Source: Rhizomys pruinosus
Taxonomy: Eukaryota > Chordata > Mammalia > Rodentia > Spalacidae
Length of the DNA: 64,000 bases
Direction: 5' to 3'
Assembly (NCBI GenBank): GCA_009823505.1
Contig: VZQC01009557.1
Location: forward strand, 9,783 to 73,782
How positions within the stretch are numbered: the stretch's first letter is position 1; each line of letters opens with the position of its first letter. Shown here one piece after another: positions 36,259 through 46,539 of this stretch. The translations under genes were made by a program, and so were the position numbers. The notes beneath the pieces were generated by a model. The model was not told where the DNA came from. It worked only from the letters and a program-made list of their open reading frames with translations, and made no database searches.

Positions 36259-36854
36259 TCTCTGTCCTGGGTTACCTCCAGTGATATATCGTTGTGGGAG
36301 TCCTCTATGGGACTGATAGTGTTTGGTGGGGATTTCTTATTTGCTTTTCCCATGTGGTTGATTTTTCTTTGTGCTTTTGGCATGTGGATTTGATTCCTTT
36401 TCTTTGTGATCTGACGTGAAATTCAAGTGTTTCTTCTTGTGGAAAAAAAAAAGGACTAATTACAGTCTTGGAAAAGGGAAGAACCCAATGAGGGAACCAG
36501 ATCACAGATGCTGCATTGCCCGTTCTCACAAACCATGAACTGTTATTTTAGCAGACTTTTTATCTATTGGAAACACTAGTTAACTCCCAAGCCCCCCACA
36601 AAGTAGATAACTATCTGGGAAAATTTCTTCACCTTAAGCCAGGATTCCAGATGCTAAAACCTCAGGAGAAAAATTCATCAGCACCCATGTGATTCTTAGA
36701 TGACAGTAGAATGTTTCCTCGGTAATGAACAAGCGATAAATGATTAGAAAAACTACAATTTTCAAATGACAAGTCTAACTGCAATTTTTCACCCCAAAAT
36801 CTAATCATCTGGGTTAGCAAAAAAAATTCTAGGCAGAATATTATTCTACATAGG
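36259..36854. other. unique DNA
   Basis: From here to about 47 kb the sequence becomes clean, with few indel-like errors. No exon or repeat is identified in this segment. Confidence 0.45.
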
Positions 36855-37030
36855 TAGTTGTCAGCCTTGACCAATCACTGAAATCACCCAAGTAGCTTTA
36901 CAATCAAATTCCTGAATTCTACTTTGAGAGATTTTAACTTAAACAGTATAGGATTCAGCTTGGGCTTCAAGATTCTTAACATGTTTTTAGATGATTTTGT
37001 AGGCAGTCACTTTGACAACTGCCACTAGTG
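36855..37030. repeat. MER5-like hAT-Charlie MITE
   Basis: 'tcagccttgaccaatcact', 'cacccaagtagcttta', 'aaattcctgaattctact' and 'agatgattttgtaggcagtc' follow the order of the MER5 family from memory. It is a non-autonomous eutherian DNA transposon fossil, heavily diverged. Confidence 0.55.
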
Positions 37031-37590
37031 AGAGTAGACAGGAGCAAATTTAAAATTCAAATTCTCTTTGATGACACATTATTCCTATATTTCAAAGAAA
37101 TCTCAAACCTATAAGTCATAGGTTAGTACATATCTCAACTCTCACCAAAGAACCTTCTTACAGACCAGTCAATGTGCAGAGAACAAGAGACTGCTAAGTT
37201 CTCAGCCCTAAATGGGACATCTCTATCACATCCTATCCTTCCAAGGCTCGGGGATCACTGTAGAAGGAGAGTGGAAAGATTGTAAGAGCCAGAGATTGTG
37301 AATGATCATGAAGAAATCATATTGTCCTGATACTACATGGTAGTTGTGCTAGTGACAGCATACATAAGACCTGTGTAAGCCCAAACCAAAACAAAACCCA
37401 ACATGGATGGGAGAGGTGGTCAAGAAGCCCCAGCCTTAGCTGAAGATCTATTAGCAATTAATACCTGCCAGAAAGGGGAGAGTCAGGGTTTTTATTTTAG
37501 GGTTGTGATACCTGGTAGGTTGACCAGACTCCAAGGAATAGACCTACATCCAAGAGCATTTGGGTAACACAGATTAGATTCAATAGGCCT
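37031..37590. other. unique DNA
   Basis: Clean sequence with no recognised gene or repeat. Confidence 0.45.
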
Positions 37591-37657
37591 TTTAAATAAT
37601 AATAATAGAGGACATGAAGTCAGGAAAGGGGTACTAGGGTGGGGTAGAGATTGGGGA

Positions 37658-37748
37658 AATGATCTTAATCTGATAATAATAAAAATAAATAATAAAAATA
37701 AATTAAAATAATAAATATAATAAAATAATAAATATAAATAATAAAATT
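37658..37748 (+). repeat. (AATAAA/AAT)n simple repeat
   Basis: A-rich repeat of AAT and AAATA units. The hydrophobic minus-strand ORF across it is an artefact. Confidence 0.9.
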
Positions 37749-37794
37749 CCATGAAAAAGTACAATAAGTAAAAATCATCAGAAATAAGAGTCCC

Positions 37795-37872
37795 TACAGT
37801 CTACAGAGTGAGTTCTAGGACAGCCGGACCTACAGGGAGACCCTGTCTCAAAAACACCAAAAAAAAATAAAT
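37795..37872 (+). repeat. B1 SINE 3' fragment
   Basis: 'acagagtgagttctaggaca', 'ctacagggagaccctgtctc' and an A-rich tail. Only the right part of a B1 remains. Confidence 0.85.
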
Positions 37873-38266
37873 CCTCAAAAATTCAAATACGGTAATTATC
37901 AGAGAGAAACCTAAAACAACCATTCTTATTATGTTTAAAGAAATATCATACAAGCTTGAAAACTTTTTTTAGTGAAGATCATTTAAAACATCAATAAGGA
38001 AATTTGAAAATGTAGCATTAGTACTTACAAAAATAACTACAAGGTTTAAAACTCAATAGATTTAAAAAAAAAAAAAACCTCAATAGATGAGTTTAGCAGA
38101 TTAATTCTAGCAATAGAAGGAATTGATAAAACCAAAATATACATCAAAAGAAAATATCCAGAATCAACAAAGAAATATAAAAAGATATGAAATAAATGAA
38201 ATCACTTTAAAAAAAGAGTTTGAGTGGAAAGCTTGCATACATGATCAAAAATAAAAGATAGAAGTA
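37873..38266. other. AT-rich unique DNA
   Basis: A-rich, with an A-run near 38061-38076. Nothing else is supported. Confidence 0.4.
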
Positions 38267-38267
38267 T

Positions 38268-38635
38268 GGGGCTGGAGAAATGGCCTAGCGGTTAAGAGCG
38301 CCGACTGCTCTTGCAGAGGACCCGGTTGGATCCCCAGCACCCACACGGCGGCTGAGAACCGTCCATAACTCCAGTTCCAGGAGAACTCCAGTTCCANNNN
38401 NNNNNNNNNNNNNNNNNNNNNNNNNNNNNNNNNNNNNNNNNNNNNNNNNNNNNNNNNNNNNNNNNNNNNNNNNNNNNNNNNNNNNNNNNNNNNNNNNNNN
38501 NNNNNNNNNNNNNNNNNNNNNNNNNNNNNNNNNNNNNNNNNNNNNNNNNNNNNNNNNNNNNNNNNNNNNNNNNNNNNNNNNNNNNNNNNNNNNNNNNNNN
38601 NATATATATATATATAAATAAATAAATAAATGTAT
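38268..38635 (+). repeat. B2 SINE interrupted by an assembly gap
   Basis: Head 'ggggctggagaaatggccta' with A box and a mutated B box ('ggttggatcc'). The body repeats 'ctccagttcca' just before 205 N. After the gap an (AT)n(AAAT)n tail resumes, so the gap probably hides the B2 body or a simple repeat. Confidence 0.85.
38397..38601. other. assembly gap, 205 N
   Basis: Run of unknown bases within a B2 element. The immediate left flank contains a duplicated 'actccagttcca', suggesting read-overlap trouble. Confidence 1.
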
Positions 38636-39015
38636 TAGAAAATATAGGAAATACAGTGGATCCCAAAAATATGTATAAAATATATCTGTACTACGTGTAT
38701 CATAGTGAAATTACAAATCAAAGAGAATTTTGCAAAAGCAAGCACTGGGGAACGTTAAGAACAGATTACATTCAAGTAAACTGATAACTAAACTGAAAGC
38801 TGAATTTTACTAAGAACAAAAGATATCAAAGGGAAATAGAATGTTTTCAATGTACAGAAAGAAAATGACTCAGTTCCATTTTGATGTGCCTCAACAGTGA
38901 ATCTAAATTAGATATACTATAATGTGAGCAAAACTGGACCAAATAAGCCTTCAAAGATAACTTGCCTCCAAAGATAATTCTAAAGAATATAGTTCAGGAA
39001 GAAAAAAATATTCCA
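38636..39015. other. AT-rich unique DNA
   Basis: No feature recognised. Confidence 0.4.
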
Positions 39016-39016
39016 G

Positions 39017-39222
39017 GGGGCTGGAGAGGTGGCTTAGAAGTATATTGTCAAAGACAAAGGGGAAAAAAAAGAAGTTAAGAGCACTTGCTACTCTTGCAGA
39101 GGACCCAGGTTTGGTTCCCAGCACCCACATCTGACACCTTCTGGCCTCCCCAGTCACCTGCATGTATATGGTACACATAAACTCACTCAAGCATGCCTAT
39201 GTACATATAAATAAAAAAACAA
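39017..39222 (+). repeat. B2 SINE with an insertion in its A box
   Basis: The head 'ggggctggagaggtggctta' is separated from 'gttaagagcacttgctactc' by about 37 extra bases (39039-39075) that contain an A-run. The body is shortened ('ctgacaccttctggcctcc') and the tail is 'ataaataaaaaaac'. The insertion splits the Pol III A box. Confidence 0.85.
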
Positions 39223-39301
39223 ATATTCCAAATTATTCAAAAAGGGAGAATTAAGATACAACAAGAATATAGAATCAAAAATTCTATATTCTAGGTAGAG
39301 G

Positions 39302-39500
39302 ACTAGCAAGATGGTTCAGTGGGTAAAAGCACTTGCTACGAAGCCTGATCATCTGAGCTCATTTCCCAAGATCCACATGGTAGAAGCAGAGAACCGATTC
39401 CCATAAGTTGTCCTCTGACTTTCACAAGCACCTCATGACCCATGAATGGTCACACATTCATGTCCATACAGAAACACATAAATAAATGTTAAAACGTTTT
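39302..39500 (+). repeat. B3/B2-family SINE
   Basis: 'agcaagatggttcagtgggt' and 'gcacttgctacgaagcctga' form the tRNA-like head. 'gttgtcctctgactttcac' is the B3 body landmark. The tail is 'acacataaataaatg'. Confidence 0.85.
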
Positions 39501-39514
39501 AAAATAGTTAAATA

Positions 39515-39792
39515 TGGGGCTGGAAAAGAGATGGCTCAGTGCTTAATAGCACTTATTGCTCTTCCAGGGAACCTGAGTCCAGTCCCCCCACATCTATGCC
39601 AGGCTGATCACACCCACCACGTATACTTCCAGATCCAAGGGATTTGACTGTCTCTTTTGGTGTCCATGGGTACCTGCACATATGTGGTATACACTCACAC
39701 TCACACAGACACAGACAAAGACACACACACATACACACACACACACACACACACATATACATGAATAAAAATAAGAATAAATCTTTTTTAAA
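39515..39792 (+). repeat. B2 SINE with an expanded (CA)n tail
   Basis: Head 'ggctggaaaagagatggctc', body with 'ccaagggatttgactgtctc', then a (CA)n microsatellite at 39690-39755 where B2 normally has 'cacacataca'. The dinucleotide grew inside the SINE tail, a common origin of rodent microsatellites. Confidence 0.88.
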
Positions 39793-40148
39793 TGATAGGT
39801 ACATGGTTAATCTTAAATCAATTTCTTAAAACAATAATAATTAAAATATTTTAGGTTAAAATATAAGAAAAATATATAAACAAATGTGGAAATGACAACA
39901 TCAAAACTATTCTAACATCTTTGTATTCCCCTTTAAATTTGATAAATTAAGTACACTGTAATTTTAGTGACACTACTAAAAAAATACTGAAATGGTTTTA
40001 AATGTATTCAGCCTAAAAATAAGACAGTAAAGGAGATAAACAGAAAGTATGAACTAGAGTAGTTCAATGTAAAACCTGTTATAAATTCCTTTAAATGAAA
40101 CTCAATCAATTAACCCAGTTAAAGCACAAAGGTTTTTCTATTTGAAAG
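39793..40148. other. AT-rich unique DNA
   Basis: Nothing recognised. Confidence 0.4.
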
Positions 40149-40149
40149 A

Positions 40150-40282
40150 ACAAACCATCCCAGCACTCGGGAGGTAGAGCCAGGTAGATGTCTGTGAGTT
40201 CAAGGCCAGCCTGGTCTACATAGCAAGCTCCAGGCCAGCTGGAACTAAAGGGAGACCCTGTCTCAAAAAGACCAAAAAGAAA
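40150..40282 (+). repeat. B1 SINE, 5'-truncated
   Basis: Starts at 'catcccagcactcgggagg', continues with 'gttcaaggccagcctggtct' and ends 'gggagaccctgtctcaaaaa', running into the GAAA repeat. Confidence 0.92.
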
Positions 40283-40283
40283 T

Positions 40284-40375
<92 letters not shown>

Positions 40376-40380
40376 AAAAA
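40283..40380 (+). repeat. (GAAA)n microsatellite, about 24 units
   Basis: Nearly perfect tetranucleotide repeat grown from the B1 poly(A) tail. Likely highly polymorphic. Minus-strand Phe-Leu-Ser ORFs come from it. Confidence 0.97.
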
Positions 40381-40486
40381 GCATAGAGTTTCCTGGTTAT
40401 ATTGTTTTCAAAGGTCCTCATGGAGATCATGACGGGAGTTATCACAAATCTCAGAGTAATAACAACTTAAGAGTTTGGAAATAAAA

Positions 40487-40718
40487 GGAGCTATAGAGAT
40501 GGCTTAGTGGTTAAGAAAACTGGCCCCTCATTCAGAGGACCTGGGTTCGAATTCTCCCACCCACATGGCAACTAGCAACCATCCATAACTCCAGTTCCAG
40601 GGGAATCAATGCTTTCTTCTGTCTTAAGTGGGCACTGCACGACATGGGTGTACTTAAACACATGCAGGCATAACATTCATACACATGAAATAATAAAATA
40701 AAATAAAATAATAAAAGT
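40487..40718 (+). repeat. B2 SINE
   Basis: A box 'tggcttagtgg', B box 'gggttcgaattc', 'cagttccaggggaatcaatg', and a tail of (AAAT)n. Nearly full length. Confidence 0.92.
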
Positions 40719-40847
40719 TTGGAGATGGACAGGGAAAGGTACAGCCCTCTGTCTTGCACAATAAAGCCCTGAAGTTCACTGTCAACAAAAAGAACAAAGA
40801 TTCTTGAATAAACTTTTTATTATACTCAATAAAAAAACCAGATTATC

Positions 40848-41030
40848 TAGGAACTGGGGTGATAGCTCAGTTGGTAAAGTATTTGCCACACAAGCATGAA
40901 GACCTGGAAGTGACACAGCACACAGGAAGTTGATGCAGGGGAATTAGAAGTTGAAGGTCACCCTTAGTTACATAGCAAATTCAAAGTTAGCTGGTACTTT
41001 AGCAGACCTTGTCCAAAAAAGAAAAGACAC
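40848..41030 (+). repeat. B4 SINE (ID-B1 chimera)
   Basis: An ID-like head ('ggtgatagctcagttggtaa', 'tttgccacacaagcatgaag') is fused to a B1-like right half ('ttagttacatagcaaattc', 'cagaccttgtcc'). This composite defines B4. Confidence 0.7.
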
Positions 41031-41690
41031 ACAAGCTCAAAATTCTTCTAGTTTTTAAAATATTCAGTATATTATTGTTATCTATAGCCACTCTAATGGG
41101 CAATGAAGTTGTATTGGTATGTATTATTCCTTTAAATATCTAAGTACATGGGAATACAGAAAGAATATTGGTAAGTGACAGACTACAAAGGGAGATAAGG
41201 GTGTATGCCACTTTCATAGGCCTCAGTGGAGCAGAATATTTGCAGAATAGAATTGGAGAAGCTATAAAGCTACTTCTCCCAAGGTATGAGAAAACAACTG
41301 AAAAAATACTCACAAAAAAGTACTCTCTTGTGAAGGTAATACTAGCCTTTTGGCAGTCATAGGAACAATCACCATATGAACCACTCTACTGTCTTTGGGA
41401 TAGCACTCTGGACAGCCCTCGGCTCCCCAATCTTTTGATCTTGGTTGCGTTCAAATGAGACATACAGAGTACAGTGTAGAAGACAGGAAGAGTTCATTAC
41501 AGAATAAAATGAGGTGCTCTCAAGGGTGAGAGTGGGCAGTAACTAAAGGAACCACTGTGGAGGAAAATGCCCTATCAGGTGAGAGTGGACAATGGCCAAA
41601 GCGACCATTGTGGGGAAGATAGTCTCAAAGAAAGGAAGGTAACAGTTAACCATTGTGCCAACCTTCGTGTTCAGGTAGGCTTCAGACTAT
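41031..41690. other. unique DNA with a 53-bp direct duplication
   Basis: 'ggtgagagtgg' at 41525 recurs at 41578 with similar following text ('aaccactgtgg' and 'gaccattgtgg'). A 64-codon ORF at 41168-41362 has no recognised features. Confidence 0.5.
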
Positions 41691-41699
41691 TTGTTTTCA

Positions 41700-41850
41700 A
41701 AGACTTTTTATTGAATTTTTGTATATTTCATACAAAGCATCTTAATCATCTTTACCTCCCCATCCGCATCCTCCCACCACCACCCCCACCGGATTTCATG
41801 CTGTCATTTATGTTAAGGCTTATCAAGTCAAGTTACTGTACCTAAATGTC
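41700..41850 (-). repeat. L1 3' end fragment
   Basis: 'ctttttattgaatttttgta' with 'atttcatacaaagcatctta' is the complement of an L1 terminus. The C-rich 'cccaccaccacccccacc' is the complement of the 3'UTR G-rich stretch. Confidence 0.7.
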
Positions 41851-42025
41851 TCTCTGTGTCAGTTCCTCTACAGTAATGGTGTCAGCATGCACAAGCCCCA
41901 TGCAAACTCAAGCAACAAAAACCCAGCATAGAACTGAGGCTTCATACTATGTTTTAAAGTCTCTAAAACAGGTAGCTTTCCAGAGGGGTAGTTTCCTGTT
42001 CAGATGATTGATAGGCTCATCTGGA
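41851..42025. other. short unique stretch
   Basis: Nothing recognised between the L1 fragment and the B1. Confidence 0.3.
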
Positions 42026-42027
42026 TT

Positions 42028-42176
42028 AACTCCTTTATGTTGAGACAGCATCCCTCAATATAGCTCTGGCTAGAACTCACTGAGTAAAGCAGGTTGGCTT
42101 TGAACTCATAGATATCTAGCTGCCTCTGCTTCCCAAGTGCTAGGATTAAAGATGTGTACCACCACACCCAGCTTGA
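42028..42176 (-). repeat. B1 SINE, diverged
   Basis: Complement of B1: 'agaactcactgagtaaagca', 'tggctttgaactcatagata', 'ccaagtgctaggattaaaga', 'accaccacacccagct'. Confidence 0.88.
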
Positions 42177-42298
42177 ATTAATCATACAATTTTCATGGCA
42201 GTTCAGAAAGTCATGTCTCTGCCATAGGCCAGAGCTACAACTTGGATCCCATTCTTTTAACCAAAATAACATAAAATAACATATTAAAAAGAATTAGG

Positions 42299-42460
42299 GT
42301 AGCTGGGTGTGGTGGTGCATGCCTTTAATCCCAGCACTTGGGAGGCAGAGGCAGGCAGATCTCTGTTAGTTCAAGGCCGGCCTGGTCTATATAGCAAGCT
42401 CCAGGCCAGCTGGAACTAAAGGGAGACCTTGTATCAAAAAGACAAAAAAAAAAAAAAAGA
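42299..42460 (+). repeat. B1 SINE, full length
   Basis: 'agctgggtgtggtggtgcat', 'cccagcacttgggaggcaga', 'ccaggccagctggaactaaa' and a poly(A) tail of about 15. It is one of the least diverged B1 copies here. Confidence 0.96.
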
Positions 42461-42462
42461 AC

Positions 42463-42662
42463 TAGGGTATGAAGAGATGACTTAGAGTACTTACCGCTCT
42501 TTCAGAGGACCTAAGTTTGGCTCTTAGCACCACACAGTGACTCAAAGCTACCTGTAACTCCAGGTCTAGGGGATCTGACGCCCTGTTCTGGCTTCCTGCA
42601 CACATGGTGCACATAAACTCAAGCAGACACAGAAAGCATAAATAAGTTTACTTTTTAAAAAA
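42463..42662 (+). repeat. B2 SINE directly abutting the B1
   Basis: Shortened head 'gtatgaagagatgacttaga', 'cgctctttcagaggaccta', 'ggggatctgacgccctgttc', tail 'gcataaataagttt'. It is mutated in both boxes. Confidence 0.85.
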
Positions 42663-42944
42663 GAAATTGAAGAAAGAAAATATCAAAATAAATTTATAAA
42701 AATAGTCTACATATAAGATAAAGGGATAATATTTGATCTCTATGGTTCTTTCAGTCTCTGGAAAGTTTCCTGCATTATTCCTTTAAGTATCTATAACTGA
42801 GTAATGTGTGCTACCAGTATTAATATTTCTATGACATATGATATACTGGAACATGTAATGTTAAAAGACAATGTGTCCATAATATTCTGTGGCTTGAACA
42901 AACTTACTTTTGTATATAGTTCCTAAAGCTAGTATTTTATGAGA
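42663..42944. other. AT-rich unique DNA
   Basis: Nothing recognised. Confidence 0.35.
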
Positions 42945-43690
42945 TTTAGTCTTTTTATATTTTATTGATTCTTTGAGAATTTCATACAATGTATTTTGAT
43001 CATATTAACATACCTCCTCCCTCAGAACTCCTCCCCATCTCTAAGACACATTCCCACCTCCCTACCCTCCTTACTTTATGTCTTCTATTCTTATTTTGTT
43101 TTGCTTTGGTTTGGTTTTAGAGACACTGTCTCCTTATAGCCCCAGCTAGCCTGGAATTCACTATGTAGACCAGGCTGGCCTCAGTCTCACAGAGATCTGC
43201 CTGCCTCTGCCTTCCAAGTTCTGGGATTCCTCTATTGTATTTTTAGGGCCTATTGAGTCTAATTTGTGTTCCTCAGGTGCTCTTGGGTATGGGTTCATCC
43301 TCTGGAGCCAGGTCAACCTAAGGCCTCACACCCTTAAAGAAAACTGGGTCTCTTCCTTCCAGCAGCTATCAATTACCTATAGTTCTTCAGCCAGGGCTTC
43401 TTGCCTACCTCCCCCCTCCATTCTGAGTTTTTGTCTGGCTTCAGTTAGTATACGTTTTGTGCATGCTATCACAAGCACTGTGGGTTCACATGTGCAACTG
43501 CTCTGTTATGTCCAGAAAACACAGTTTCTTTGTTTCGTCTACTATTCCTGACTCTTACAATGGTTTCAACCCCCTCTTCTGAAATTATCCCTGAGCACCG
43601 GGTAGAGAGAGTGGGAGGGATACTTTAGGGCTGAGCACTCTGAAGTCACTTATTTGGGGCACAAGTGGTTCTTACTAACCACTGAAATTC
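42945..43690 (-). mobile_element. Lx-type L1 3'UTR with nested B1
   Basis: Complement of an older L1 3' end: 'ttgattctttgagaatttc', 'ttttgatcatattaacatac', then after the B1, 'gcctattgagtctaatttgt', 'cccttaaagaaaactgggtc', 'gcagctatcaattacctata' and 'tgtccagaaaacacagtttc'. These match the rodent Lx family tail from memory. The B1 at 43085-43232 inserted into it and is younger. Confidence 0.82.
43085..43232 (-). repeat. B1 SINE inserted in the L1
   Basis: 'gagacactgtctccttatag', 'ctggaattcactatgtagac' and 'cttccaagttctgggatt'. It lacks its outer end (the 5' part of the SINE). Confidence 0.88.
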
Positions 43691-43864
43691 TGTAAGTGTG
43701 TTTTTATACACATATTTTGATTTTGATTTTGTCAGCTGCTAAGTTCATATTCATATATCTCTTGCCATATGCAAAATAGTGACAAACTCTAAGTCTTATC
43801 TCATATCTGAACGGCCTCCATTTTTTACAAACAGATGAAAAAGTTTTGAGTGAGTGAGCATTAG
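43691..43864. other. unique DNA
   Basis: Nothing recognised before the tRNA-half insertion. Confidence 0.35.
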
Positions 43865-43924
43865 AAATGCATCTAGTTTCCATAGTGTAGTGGTTATCAT
43901 GTTCGCCTCCCACAAATGCATCTA
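43865..43924. repeat. target-site duplication pair (11 bp)
   Basis: 'aaatgcatcta' lies immediately on both sides of the tRNA-half insert with no added sequence. The empty site would read straight from 'gcattag' into a single copy and on into 'aattctgcc'. Confidence 0.9.
43876..43913 (+). pseudogene. tRNA-Val 5'-half retrocopy
   Basis: 38 bases match nucleotides 1-38 of tRNA-Val(CAC) as I remember it, ending at the last base of the anticodon loop. There are three differences. Two are CpG-type transitions (G7 to A; C25 to T) and one alters the anticodon (A to C). The 3' half, T loop and acceptor strand are absent. A perfect 11-bp duplication, 'aaatgcatcta', flanks it at 43865-43875 and 43914-43924. 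This indicates retrotransposition of a cleaved tRNA or of a tRNA primed internally. It is not a functional tRNA. Confidence 0.85.
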
Positions 43925-44395
43925 AATTCTGCCAAGTTCCACATAATGATAGTATAACCATGAGCAAGTCCCCTCTCTCAGCTTCGTTATTTTATAATGA
44001 AGAATTATATACAGTTATTTCCATAACTATATATGTTTCTGTATTCATGAGGGATATGTTTCAGCCAAGATCCCTTTAGTAAATTCCTGAAACTAGCGAT
44101 GCTCTCAAACTCTATATATACTAGAATTCTCATACACATACATATACCTTTGATAAAGCTACATTTCTACATTACACACAACTGATAATAAAAATTGCAA
44201 AAATACTCTTATACATGGACCTTGAGAGCTTGTTCAGAGGTTTGTATACCATTAAGAGAAGATCAGTGACAGATGTCGCAGCCAGATCACTCTCACATCC
44301 CTTAAAAATAAAAAAAATAATAATAATAAAAAATAAAAAAATTGCAAAAATAAACTAATAAAGCTTTGCAAATATGGTCTCACTCTCTCTAAATA
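43925..44395. other. AT-rich unique DNA
   Basis: Includes an A-rich (AATAAT)n patch at 44303-44340. No other feature. Confidence 0.4.
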
Positions 44396-44396
44396 T

Positions 44397-44621
44397 CTTT
44401 TATTTATTATTTTTATTTTATATGTATGAGTGTATTGCCTGCATATGTGCAAGCGCATCAGTGTTGTGCAATGCCCTCAGGGGTCAGAAGTCAGCACTGA
44501 ATCCCCTGGAACTGGAGTTATAGATGGTTGTCAGCCACCATGTGGGTTTTGAGAACTGAACCCAGGTCCTCTGCAAGAGCAGTCAGTGCTGTTAATTGCT
44601 GAGCCATCTCTCCAGCCCCAC
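44397..44621 (-). repeat. B2 SINE, full length
   Basis: Complement reads 'tggggctggagagatggctc' at its head (44621) with A and B boxes. Tail at 44397-44420. The body matches 'cagttccaggggattcagtg' on the sense strand. Confidence 0.93.
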
Positions 44622-44787
44622 TCTCTCTAAATATCTTAACTGTACTTACCCTTCCTGTGATGATGTAAAATGATATGATGCCTATGCAATGAAGTGAGCT
44701 GAACTATGCAGGCAGTGTGATGGAGCATTGCACTACTTCATAAGGATTACTTGAACACAAGCAGTATAATACTTCAACAGTCAATAT

Positions 44788-44936
44788 AGCCAGGTGTGGT
44801 GGTGCACACCTTTAATCCCACCACTCGGGAGGCAAAGGCAGGAGGATCTCTATGAGATCAAGGCCAGCTTGGTCTACATAGTGAGTTCCAGGCCAGCTAG
44901 GGCTACAGGGAGACACAGTCTCAAAAAAAAAATAAC
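44788..44936 (+). repeat. B1 SINE, full length
   Basis: 'agccaggtgtggtggtgcac', 'ccaccactcgggaggcaaag', 'agtgagttccaggccagcta' and a poly(A) tail. Confidence 0.95.
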
Positions 44937-45494
44937 TCAGTGGTCCATATAATAAAAGCGAATGATAAGCAGTTTATATATACAGTATGGATGCACTGGA
45001 CGAAGGAATGAGTCATAATTTGAGTGGAATGTGTGGCCACCGGGGGCAGCCACAGGACCTGAATGGATTACCATGGAACTGAAAATAAACCAGGGGACCC
45101 AGGCTTCCATGCACCTGAGTGCTCTGCTTTTATTCTCAAACTCGTGTGAATCATAGCCAAATGTTTACAGAGCACTGAATAATAATAATATGGCTAGAAT
45201 ATAACAATTGAACAAAATAAGATCAGCACATCAACATTATTTCCATGCTATGTCTACTTAGGAGGTCATTCTGTTCATGTGAAACTAGAGGGGGGAGCCA
45301 GCATTCAGGAGATACCTCCCCTGCAAACATTCGTGTATAAACTTTCTCATGGGACAAGGCTTTCCAGATATATGTGCTCAGGGTTCAGCTTAATTCACCA
45401 AGCATATTTTTAAAGTCATAGGAACACTATTTTACAGTCTCTTCCTTAACGAAATGTTCATTTCTCAAATTTCCCATTTAATATTTTCAGCACT
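44937..45494. other. unique DNA
   Basis: 45030-45140 has complementary AATAAA-like signals ('gcttttattctcaaactc'), which would fit an LTR on the minus strand. I have no family match. Otherwise nothing. Confidence 0.3.
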
Positions 45495-45496
45495 TG

Positions 45497-45712
45497 GGTC
45501 AGCTGGAAGGCTCAGTGGGTAGGGGTACTTGCCACCAAGCCTGACCACCTGAGTTCAATCCCAGAATCCACAGAGTAGAAGGAAAGAACCAACTCCCACA
45601 AGTTTTCCTCTGACCTTCACACACACATTTTAGCATACATACACATATGCGTGTGCACACATGCACTGCACATATAAGCACACTAAATATATAAAAACGT
45701 AAAAAAATATGT
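45497..45712 (+). repeat. B3/B2-family SINE
   Basis: 'cagctggaaggctcagtggg', 'ttgccaccaagcctgacc', 'gttttcctctgaccttcac', followed by an alternating 'cacatatgcgtgtgcacac' and an A-rich tail. Confidence 0.88.
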
Positions 45713-45879
45713 TCAAAACTCAGTTGATTGCAGAAAATCAAAGCAGCAAAAAGCAAAACTTCAGATAATGGGGGATTACAGTACAATATGTATTTTTTTC
45801 ATATATACTGTGACTATTATACACGTAAATAAGGACATATGATTGTGTGTTCTGAGTTATAATGAAAAATTCATTTCTT

Positions 45880-46052
45880 TTCAAAATTTTATTTATTATT
45901 TTTATTTTCTGTATATGACTGTATTTTCCAGATGTATGTACATGCACCTGTGTCATTCAATGCCCACAGAGGTCAGAAGACAGCTTCAGATTCCCCTGGA
46001 ACTGGAGTTACTGGACAACTGTTAGCTGTCATGTGGGTGCTGGCAAAATCCA
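45880..46052 (-). repeat. B2 SINE, missing its head
   Basis: Complement carries the B2 tail and body ('cccctggaactggagttact', 'gctgtcatgtgggtgctgg') but stops before the A and B boxes, so it is 5'-truncated. Confidence 0.88.
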
Positions 46053-46251
46053 CTTCTTATTGTGAGTTCCTTACAGATTCCTCACAGTTCCCAATCCATG
46101 TAGAAAAATATTCCTCTGTCTGCTTCCTTAAGCTATGGAAAATGGATACTTGCCCCTTTTTAACCCCTTAAGATTTAGAGATGGATATCTCTAAAGGGGG
46201 ACATGAGATAGGCAAAAAAAAAAAAAATAGCATAGGGAAAAAAGCAAACTG

Positions 46252-46468
46252 TGGAGCTGAAGAGATGGCCTAGCAGTTAATAGCATCGACTGCTCTTGCA
46301 GAGGACCCGGGTTCGATTCCCAGCACCCACATGGCAGCTGAGAACCGTCTTTGACTCCAGTTCCAGGGGAATCCGACACCCTCTTCCGACCTCCATGGCA
46401 TTGTACAACACAAGTGCACAGACCTGCTTGCAGACAGTACATTCATACACATACAAAATAAAAAAGCA
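46252..46468 (+). repeat. B2 SINE, well preserved
   Basis: A box 'tggcctagcagttaatagc' and an intact B box 'gggttcgattcc' (46309), 'gggaatccgacaccctcttc', and tail 'acacatacaaaataaaaaa'. With 1248-1471 it is one of the youngest-looking B2 copies here. Confidence 0.94.
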
Positions 46469-46539
46469 AACTGCACAGGAGCAGATTGTCTGGAGGCTGA
46501 TAAAATCATAGAGCTGTATCACAGCAGGACATCATTGGA

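Noticed and set aside
40106..40445. Ser/Phe/Leu repeat ORFs near 40.3 kb
   Set aside because: Antisense translation of the (GAAA)n microsatellite.
43876..43913. Functional tRNA-Val gene
   Set aside because: Only the first 38 bases are present; the T arm, B box and acceptor 3' strand are missing.
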